Positions 54,992 to 64,000 of a stretch of DNA of 64,000 nucleotides are shown piece after piece; within the stretch, counting starts at the first letter, position 1; each line of letters starts with the position of its first letter. The notes beneath the pieces are model-generated. The model did no database searches and had not been told where the DNA came from. It saw nothing but the letters and a program-made list of their open reading frames with translations. Location of the stretch: contig OZ038325.1 in the NCBI GenBank assembly GCA_964035795.1, forward strand, positions 6,457,332 through 6,521,331, written 5' to 3'. Origin of the DNA: Pterobdella sp. o SKG-2022. Its lineage: Eukaryota; Annelida; Clitellata; Hirudinida; Piscicolidae. Made by a program: the position numbers and the translations under genes.

Positions 54992-57900
54992 TCACGTCGA
55001 AAGGTCAGCGAAATTGGGCCGGTAAAAGTTGGGCTGTAGGAATTGGTTTCTCAAGAGGTTGAACAATGGAGATCTGAGAGAAGGATAATAATGACACTGA
55101 TGATGGTTTATACTTGAAAAAAAATTTACTAAAAATACACTAAATAATCAATTTTTAAAAAAATCTTTGGAAAAACTGATATTTTGAGCAAAAACTTAAG
55201 TTTTCAAGAAGTAAGTAAACATCAAAAGAAAAAAGAATAAAACAAAGATAACAACTTGAAAACATCAAGGGCTCCAGAAACTTGTTCCTTGTGCTCAGGA
55301 AACATGGTGGTCAAATCGGAGATGAGCTGTTGAGAGAGGAGGGTGGAAAAGATGGAGAGAGGTTGGAGGATTAGTTTAGTTAGATAGAAAAATGGCTAGT
55401 GCATAGTTAATGTTTTAAGGTAGAGATGATGAATCATGCATTGATATGGTTGCTTGGTAGGGGGGGGGGGGGAAGTGATGGTTGTAGAAGAATGTGCTTT
55501 GCTATCATAATTATATTGTTAATTAGAATCAAACAATCAAAAAACACGTTGGAACGACGACTACTAATACTACAAAACACTACTAAAAACAGCTACAAAC
55601 TAATTCCAAACTGCAATGATACAACACCTTTGGCAGCCTATCGATTTCAGAAAACAACACTTTCAACTCCAACGCAAATATGTTTGAAGAAGTTCGTCTG
55701 TAGAATATGGTCTCTTATTATTATCATCATTTTCAATAGTATTTTTATTCTCTAAAGAGTATGTCTTCAATAAAAAGCTATAGTTACCTGATGATGATAT
55801 AGAATATATCATAAAGAAAAACGAAATTGACGTGGTAAATGTTGTGATAATGGGAATATTATACTTATTTATAACTGAAAAATTACTGTTTCCGCTCAGC
55901 TAAATCATTAAACTTTTCAAACTCTTTCCTGATTTTCTGAGCCAGTGATGTATCACTTATCATCTGATATGATGATGGTGGTGAGAATGCTAGTGGTGAT
56001 GATGATGATGGTAATAGTGGTGTTGATGATGGTGATGATAAAGGAAAGAGGGTGATGTGGGGATAATGAAAACGATGTGATGTTTTTATGAAAGTTTATA
56101 CTAAACGCCACGAATAAACCAACTATAACTTACCACACCGATCACACCACAACACAACACACCAACTACATCACAGCACACCAAATCTCAACATACCACA
56201 CTGCACACCAAATCCCAACATACCATACAAAACTACACCACATTCCCCCATGTCAAACAACACACCTCAACAAACCAACTCACACAAGATATGCGGCAGT
56301 CGTTCTTATTGACATCATCGGTCATGTTCTCATACATCAGTAACAACTTTTGCAAGCAATTCTCCCTTTCCGACGTTTCTGTCAACAATTGCTTATCTTC
56401 CTCTTGTAACTTCTTTAGTTCCTCGTCAAGATTTTTCAATGTCTATGAGAGAAGGAGGGTTGTATTGGTGGTGGGTGGGTAGTGAAGCGTGTGATTTTAG
56501 CTTGATATTGTTGGGAAGATGGTGGAGTGTGATGGTTGGAATGGGTGTTTTTGGGTTGATGGTTTTAGCTTGATATTGTTGGGAAGATGGTGGAGTGGGT
56601 GGTTGTGGTGGCTGGGTAGTGATAAATGGGTGGTTTTAGATGGGTAAATGATGTTGGTCGGGTGAACAGTATTGATAGGTTTGGTGGAGGGAATTTTTTT
56701 GTTTCTTAGCTGGTTGTTATTCGTTGTATAATAGGCTGATGAGGTTGTTATTATAATTAGTTGGTATTGCGTGATATTGGTGATTTTGATTATACCAATT
56801 TTCAATCAAAAAAGCCATAAATAATCAATAAAAAATACACATAAACTTATAATACAAGTTTATTCTCCTTGAGTTTATTCGCCAAGTCTTTTAGTTGTCT
56901 CGATATCAAGATCTGAAGGGCATGAAGCGATCGATGCTATAAAATACTTGTATATCGTTCATATCTTACCATTAATTCATTAAGAAAACAGGAAAAATTT
57001 GTGAACATTTACAAACGAATCTCAAATCACTGATTTTATGCCTAATGGTTAAATTAAAATGATGCTATTTTTAAAGCAGTAATGCTTACTTCACCTTTTG
57101 CCTCGTCTGCTCTGAGTTCCAATCCATGGTTAGGAGATCGACTGTCCTGATCATCGATTTTTTATTCATTTTATGTAGTTATGATAATTTCATTGTTGTT
57201 ATTATTTTCATTACAAGCATCAATTTTTGAGATGGTTGGACCACGTTGTTCTAAACAGGCGGGGAGTTTTGAAGTTAATACTAGTAGATGAAAAAGAAAA
57301 CCAAGGTTGGCGTGAAAAGTATGGAAGAAAACATTTTTCGTAGACTTGGTTTAGTTTTTAGATTTCCATGATGAGGTCAAATGGAAAGAGAAGGTAAGGT
57401 GTACGAAAGAAGTCAGAGACCTTCTTGAAAAATAGAAAGATGTTGACTGTAATGAAATGATGATATATAATAGGATTAGATATATTAACGGAGTGAACTA
57501 ACTAAATCCCATGACTTCCCACACAGATACTCAAGATTTGTGTGGTAAGCCTCCCAACTCGAACAATTGCCACTACAAAATACACATTGTTTCATACACC
57601 AGCATCAATTCAAGCAACCATCTCCCTTCTTTCCTTAATTACTTAGTCTATCTCAAGCTTTTTATACTCATTTAGCAGACCTTTTTTAGATTTCCCCCCA
57701 CACCCAGCCACAACTTGAGCAACCCTTTTTTCAAATCTACCACCCAGTTGACCAAACCTTTCCCAACCTCAGTTCCCCCCTTTTCATTAAACCTTGTTAA
57801 ACAACCTTCTCTCAACCTCCCTACCACCACCGACTTGACAGCCATCTTCTCGAGCAACTTCTGAACCTTCTCAATCTCCCTCCTCAACACTCCCTGTCTC

Positions 57901-60900
57901 ATCTCCATCCTCCATATCTCATTCTTCATCGAGTTGATCTCATCCACCCACGTTAACGTCATGAAAGTTGCCCTCATCTCTCTCGCCGTGTGCACCTTAC
58001 GTTCCCATAACAGGATCTGTTTTCTATGGTGGTGATGATGGTGGAGGTGGTGGTGTAGGAGGTGGTGGTGAAGTAGTGTTGGAAATATTGATGTTATATA
58101 TAAGATTCCTTTTCAAAATGAATGACTAAACAAGGGACATCTATAATGAGATAAATAAGACGATAATGACGATTAATATAAGTGTAATGGAAATACTACT
58201 ACTGCTAATAACAAAAAATAATTAAAATAATAATAATAAAAACAACAATAACAATAATGATGATAATAAAACTAATAAAAATAAAAATAATAATAATAAA
58301 ATAAAAATAATAACAATAATAATAACAATGATAATAATAACTCGATCTCGATGAGTTCTTGCACCATAAGTTCTCTCGTCTCGATCAACTTGCCTTGTTC
58401 GTCCTGCATTTGCATGTAGCTTTCCTGCTCGTCCTTGTTGTTGTTTTTTATTATTTTTGTTATTATAGTTTATTAATTATTAGTATTATTTTTTTCTATT
58501 AAAAGTAATATTTTGGTATTATCATTATTATTATTGGAGTTATCAATACTAATATTCTTATTTTTACTATTATTGTATTTATTATTATTATTATTATTAT
58601 TAGAATTATTATATTGTTATTATCCTTATTATCATTGGAATTATCAATATTAATTTTATTAGTATTACTATTATTTTAATTATTATTATTATTCCACACT
58701 TTGATATGAAGGTTCAAATAGTTGAGCATGAACTTCTTTTCTCCTTCCTCCTTCTCAGCATCATCCTTCGTTCTCCTTATCACGATGTTGATGTTCATTA
58801 TCTGGCGAAAGAGGGGAAGAAGGGGTGGTGGAAGGAAAGAGGGAGAAAGAGAGGATGAAAATGAGAAAAAACAAGTTAGAGGTAGAAGATGAAAAAAAAA
58901 GATAAATAAAGTGGAAAAAAATTTATTCAAAAAAAAAAACAAAGAAAGCAAAAAAAAAGTGAAAAAAACTAAGTTAATAAAGTAAAAATGAATGACAAAA
59001 CTGAAAAAAAATCTTTCAAACACTGGTAATAAACATTATTGAATATAAATTAACTTTTCGTTGCAAGGCAGTTAGTTGCTTGGACAACTGGGATATATCT
59101 TTCTGCTCGATCTCTATAGAGCCTGTTGCCACCATAATGTGTTGTTGTTTATATATGTGCTTGAGTTTATTTATAAAATTTATTCAACTCTTTCCCCTAC
59201 AGCAGACCAAAACAATCTGTTTTATTATCGCCTCACTACCCCAACATCTCATCGATTCACTACATCCTATTCAAACAACATCCCAGCCCCACGTTGATCT
59301 GTATAGCTCAGCTGGTAGGGCATTGGACTAATTATCTAAAATTACCGGGTTCAATTCTGCGTTGGGTCGGCAATTATCACTTGTTCTACACAGTGTTTTC
59401 ACTAAATTAAACTTGTGGCTAGCAATTTTATTTAAAAAAAAAACTTAAGAAATACTACATCATATTACATTACATTTTTGCATCCAAGCAACTTCCACCA
59501 TGACTCGTACACTCATTTCTTTCCACAAAATCACCCTGTCTGAATCGCCACAGTATATAAACCACACCACATCCAACCTACACCAAACCACCTCCAACCC
59601 ACACCACACCACTACCCAACTTACAAAACACCCATCTGCACCACACCCCAAACTACATCACATCTCTAACCCACCACTCTACCTACAGCCCTACTCCAAC
59701 CACAAAAGCTCTCCACCTACACTACTCAATCTTAAAGTCTCTACCCATACAATCTCTCCACCTCCACTCATCCCACCTTTCAACTTGGTACTGTTGGTAA
59801 TGATGAAGAGCACTTCGTTTTGATCTCTTTTTATTATGGACAATTCTTCATCCAACACCTTTGCCATTCTAATGTACTTGGCCTGGTCTGCCAACCACGT
59901 CTACATGGCGGTCATGATAATGATCTTAAGAATTGGTTGCTACTTGGAAGTGGATTTAAGTTGAATGGAATTCTGATAAAGAATATGAAGAAGTAAATGG
60001 TTATACCATGGAAACGATATGCTATCTACACATAAATATTCATTAAATAAACATGAAAAAAAATGAAACGAAGCAGACATAGAAATAGATTCAATGTCTT
60101 TAAATCTTGCTTTAAAGCGATAAAAACAGTCTTATACAGCTTAAATACACGGGCTAAAGTTTCCTGCAAAACGAACCTTTTTCAGCTCCGCCACTGATTT
60201 GTTGTACCTTGATATTTCATCGTTGAAGTTGAGCACTTGTAATTCATATGGGTTTACTTGGGCACCCTTGTAGTGATGTGGTGGTATTTTTATGGTATTG
60301 GTTTTGGTGGTAGTGATATAGGAGACGTTTGATGGTGGTGGTGTAGTGGGATGGTGTGGATATGATAATTCACAACACTAAAAAAAATTCTACACGAAAA
60401 ACACAACTTTTACAGCAACACAAAAACCAACCCCAGTCTTCTCCAGCATATGATCAATCTTATTATACAAGGAGAGCATCTGGGCGTTTTTATTGTGTAT
60501 CAGAGAATCGATCTTACTTGTCTCCCTCTTGTTGTTGTCTAGTTGCGCCTGCTTTTCTTCAACTTGGCGCTGTAGCTTCCCCAGCATCTTATACAGTGAT
60601 TTGTTCATTAGCTGTTTCCGCATGAGGTTTTCCGTCATTTTTGAAATGGTGTTTTCTTTAACTGTCACTTGTAGTTTCTGCGGTGATATGTGGGACGGTG
60701 TTGAGGATGGAAAAGTGTGAAGAAACAAAAAAGTGAAAAAGCGTTTTTTTATGAGGTTGAACTTTAAACGTATATCAGTTAGCAATCATGTGATATTGTA
60801 AGCATGACATCACTTATTCCACGCTGCACATCACTACACCCCACTACATCACAACACACCACACTACATCACATCCCATCACATCACACCACACTACATC

Positions 60901-63165
60901 ACACCACACCAACCCTGTTCTCTTCCCCTCCCTCCAAACTCACAAGCACGTCAATAGACTTATAAACAGCTTTAAGTTGTTTCTTCAGCTTATCCATCAC
61001 TTTTCCATCCATCAACGTCTCATTCAACTTTTCATTTATCCTTTCTTTTATCCGATTCTTTTCCATCAATCTTTTATCGTAGATTTTCTTCAGTTTGTTC
61101 AACTTCACTAAAATCTGAGCACTTTGCTTTTTTTAGAGAATTGATTGTGGTTTTGTATGGAAAAGATAAATTTCAAAGTAATATCAATAAAAATCAATGA
61201 ATGATGATAGCAACATACATGCGACCAAACCATCCTTCATACCAGCACATTGCACCCACAACAATATCACTAAAACCCCAACAAGCCAGCTTTAAAACTC
61301 AATATGACACTACTACATCATCACACAACACCACACCGAACCAAAAATACTCCTACTACCACCACCACCTACATCATCACAACCACCACCATCATCATCA
61401 TCTCCATCACACACCAGTTGAGCATGGTTGTAAAGATCGGTGTTTTCTTTGAGAGCCGTGTTAAACCTGTTGTATTCTTCCAAAAATCTGTTGTAGTCGT
61501 CCTTTTTTGAACGCATCATCTTCGTGTATGATTTGATGGTGTACTGAGCTCTGTGGTTAATGTGCGACTCGATTTATAGATAGCTGGATAAATAGATATG
61601 CAAATCGATAAATAATTTTTTTTTTTAGATCGACTTTCAGTCGCCCCATATCGGGGTTTCGTTAGCTCAACAGACGCTTCACAGAGCGCTACTCCTTGTG
61701 TATATAATTGTCGACCCGCGCGGGGTTGAACCCGGTTACTTATGATAACTAGTCTAATGCTCTACCAGCTGAGATATGCGGGCCAAAATAGATAGATAGA
61801 TAGTTTATAGATATTTAGATAGACATATATATAGATAGTTAAAACTTCACTTCTTCATAGTGAAAAGCAAATTTCCATTTCTCTCTTGTTCCTCCAACAA
61901 AGATTTTTTGATCTTATCTATCGATCTCTTCTCGTTCTTCAGGGTGTTCACGGCCTTCCTATGGTGAGGGTATTGGTTACACTCGTTTCTTCATTCATTC
62001 ATTTTTACATATATTTGCTCTTTCATTCAATCATTATTCATACACCGATTTCTTACGCATTCATGCTTCAACAATGCATTTGAACAATTAATTGAATTTA
62101 TAAATTCATCTTACATAAAATTCATTCATTTATACATACATCCATCTATTTTAACTCATCCATGCTTTCAGCTCTCCACACATTCATTCATGCATTCATC
62201 CATCTATATATCCATCCATCCATCTATACATCCATCCATCCATCTATACATCCATCCATCCATCTATACATCCACCGATTCATTCCTTCATCTATCCACC
62301 CATTCATTCATCCATCCATCCATCCATCCATCCATGCACCACAGACCCATGTTCCTCTACCACTGTGATATGCAGCTCGTCCTTCTTCTGATTTACCAAC
62401 AATTCACAATCCCACATTTGCTGCAAAGACTTTGTGTTCATCTCTACTGCCTGACGTAATGAATGAATGGATGGATGGATTAACGGATGAATGGTTTAGC
62501 AGATAACTGATGAACAAATTGTTGAAGAGATGAATGAAACGTTATGTGAGTTAAAAAATTTAATGAATCAAAAAAAATGAGCATTGCATCAGCGGATTAC
62601 CTCAAAATCTTTGAACTACCACTAAAACGTTGCCCCATCTTCTCCTCCCCCACCCACCTGCAGTTCCACCAGAGCCTCAGCAATAGTCTGGTTCATAGTA
62701 CACACATCATCCCGATGAGCTTCAATATTAAGTTCTGTAGTGGCTATTTCGTCCTCCATCTCTTGGCGTTTCTGCGACAATCGCATCAGCCAGATATCCT
62801 TTGGTGGTGTGGTAGGGGAGTAGGATTGTGTAGTGGTGGTAGAATAGGATGTTGGTGGAGAATGGGGTAGAATGTTGGTGGGGTAAGACTGGTGGTGTGG
62901 TGATTCAAGATGGTAATCGTGAATTATTGATCGAATAAGCAAACGGATCATAACAAACGTTTCTCAAGTTTTCTTCTTCCGCCTTCTTCGTTATCGTCTT
63001 CGTCTTTTCCACTTGAGTCTTGGCACTCATCAATTCTGTATGAATCATGTATTTATTATCAGTGGATCACGGCTGAAAACGATGATCGATTCTTACCTTT
63101 GAAGATAAAGCTAAACTTATCGAAAATTATATCTTTATCGATTTCAAATAAATGTATTAAAAAAT
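54992..63165 (-). CDS. CCDC40: CCDC40-type coiled-coil ciliary assembly factor, 5' end unresolved
   Basis: Twenty exons join in phase: 63035-62959, 62798-62658, 62450-62361, 61954-61851, 61550-61415, 61126-60944, 60677-60432, 60266-60177, 59900-59792, 59122-59055, 58801-58700, 58424-58342, 58023-57793, 57146-57095, 56912-56856, 56442-56284, 55963-55887, 55697-55628, 55326-55256, 55073-54992 (about 740 residues). A further 5' exon (63165-63097) also fits phase but is less sure. Almost all is heptad coiled coil. Diagnostic segments are [28 protein letters not shown] and [16 protein letters not shown], which match CCDC40. With CCDC39, CCDC40 forms the axonemal 96-nm ruler that positions inner dynein arms and the nexin-dynein regulatory complex. 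More N-terminal exons must lie upstream, probably beyond the window. The stop TGA overlaps a GTGACA donor-like sequence, so a 3' UTR intron is possible. Two SINEs sit in introns. Confidence 0.85.
59298..59400 (+). mobile_element. SINE with tRNA-like head, in a CCDC40 intron
   Basis: It reads GTATAGCTCAGCTGGTAGGG, a stem around CTAATTATC, then CGGGTTCAATTCTGCGTTGG and a body (CAATTATCACTTGTTC) matching SINE B at 36061-36244. The AAGCGCTTTATAAATA tail is missing or decayed. The internal A and B boxes are well preserved. Antisense to CCDC40. Confidence 0.75.
61627..61794 (-). mobile_element. SINE type A, full length, in a CCDC40 intron
   Basis: Minus-strand order is a tRNA-like head (ATATCTCAGCTGGTAGAGCA, loop CTAGTTATC, CCGGGTTCAACCCCGCG), a linker, a body GTAGCGCTCTGTGAAGCGTC, CGAAACCCCGATATGGGGCG, and the end ACTGAAAGTCGATCT. 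This is the reference copy for the five headless A fragments in the window. The B box GGTTCAACCCC is intact. It is not a functional tRNA gene. Confidence 0.85.
62180..62336 (+). repeat. (CATC)n tetranucleotide repeats in a CCDC40 intron
   Basis: CATCCATCCATCTATA units about 16 bp long in tandem, then CATTCATC and a run of CATC. It lies just downstream (on the gene strand) of the exon ending at 62361. Confidence 0.9.
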
Positions 63166-63846
63166 CTATTTTGGCGTGAAAGTATCGGAAAATTAATTAC
63201 TGAAAATACATAGATGTGTTTGTGAATAGATGATTATCCTTAAAGAATATTATTATATAAGAATGGAATTTATGAAGTCAAATAGCCTGAAAGCATCGTG
63301 TGAGAAACAAACACGAAGTATTTAGTGAACAAAACACACGATGTGCTTTCTAACGACTAAGCCGGTTATGGATTTGGTACCGAGTTTTTTTCAAAAGCCT
63401 AGGGTGACCAAAAACTAATTTTCTTGACTCCTTTTTAGCACTTTTCTCAGAATAAAACCAAGTAAAGCTAATTTTTTTGTTGCTTTGAAAGATATATTTA
63501 CGCCAATGAGTTTAAAATAATTAGTTAATTTAATTGTTATTGTTCCTAGAGCACCTATTACTACCGGAATTACTGTTGTTTTCACCTTCCATAATCTGGA
63601 TAATTCTCTGGCAAATTCTTGGTATTTTTTTAGAAAAATATCCAGATTATGGATTATTTTAATTAATATTAATATTGATGATTAACCAGTTTTTGTATCT
63701 TGGTACATTCTTTCCAAAAACATGAATGTCAACGCTGTGTTACTTATCTCTGTCTGGGATAATAATAATAATAATAATAATAATAATTAAAATAATAATT
63801 AAAAGAAAAAAAAATAATAATTTTGCCGTAAAATAGTCGGAAATCA
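63166..63846. other. Upstream flank or intron of CCDC40
   Basis: No exon supported. It contains a short inverted pair (CATCGTGTG near 63295 and CACACGATG near 63333) and a (TAA)n tract at 63759-63786. Confidence 0.5.
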
Positions 63847-64000
63847 ATATAATAGAAACAAACACTAAGGTTTATTGAGAAACTTAATACACAAAGCTTT
63901 TCATAAGAGTATCTTACATTATCTAGTGTGATAATGTAAGATACTCTTACGATAAGTATTAAGTTTCTCAATAAACCTTAGTGTTTGTTTCTATTATATA
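63847..64000. mobile_element. Foldback element at the window edge
   Basis: A nearly perfect hairpin. The left arm begins ATATAATAGAAACAAACACT and the right arm ends with its complement. The arms are about 70 bp, the loop is TAGTGT (63924-63929), and the left arm has a short extra ACAAAGCTTTTCA. It shares the AAGCTTTTC and CATTATC-x-AGTGTGA motifs with 44930-45110. It may continue beyond the window. Confidence 0.85.

Noticed and set aside
55426..55755. 109-codon plus-strand open frame
   Set aside because: Overlaps a CCDC40 exon (55628-55697) on the other strand, includes a poly-G run, and has no recognisable content.
58676..59023. Minus-strand frame extending past the CCDC40 exon at 58700-58801
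   Set aside because: Only the 34 codons between the acceptor and donor fit the coiled-coil protein; the upstream part is a Phe/Leu-rich translation of T-rich intron sequence.

Overview
This is an AT-rich window from an intron-bearing animal genome, probably a marine invertebrate. The evidence is a set of animal or ciliate-animal genes split by GT-AG introns (TRP channel, DDI, TNRC6/GW182, peflin, PRDM14, fucose mutarotase, CCDC40), tRNA-derived SINEs, non-LTR retrotransposon pieces, foldback elements and many microsatellites. I cannot name the species. A tunicate-like or cnidarian-like genome would fit the composition, but that is a guess.

Layout. 1-123 (-) is the end of an unidentified exon. 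1.8-9.6 kb is a repeat-rich gene-poor block: a ~2.7 kb unit is present twice, with a LINE remnant in the first copy and a larger decayed LINE in the second. Seven complete gene models and one partial follow: a TRPV-like ankyrin channel (-, 10218-16232); mitochondrial EF-Tu (+, 17301-21676), head to head with it; DDI1/2 (+, 21918-25234), only 241 bp downstream of EF-Tu; TNRC6/GW182 (+, 26635-32132); peflin (-, 37540-39682); PRDM14 (-, 43921-49633); fucose mutarotase FUOM (-, 52226-54154); and CCDC40 (-, 54992 to at least 63035, 5' end not resolved). Exon boundaries were read by eye. In every model the splice phases join into one open frame, which is strong internal support.

The genes serve unrelated jobs (mitochondrial translation, ubiquitin-linked proteolysis, microRNA silencing, Ca2+ binding, germ-line/pluripotency transcription, fucose metabolism, ciliary assembly, sensory cation channel), so this is an ordinary gene neighbourhood and not a pathway cluster.

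The most notable signal is in the introns. In several genes, on both strands, introns start with a long G/T-rich stretch after the donor and end with a long A/C-rich stretch before the acceptor. The two ends are mutually complementary, so RNA pairing could bridge the splice sites. Other notable items are a SINE family with one tRNA-like head and two alternative tails, a foldback family sharing a GCTTTTCGT core, a 386-bp MITE, islands of near identity in the duplicated block, and a roughly 400-residue asparagine-rich insert in PRDM14.
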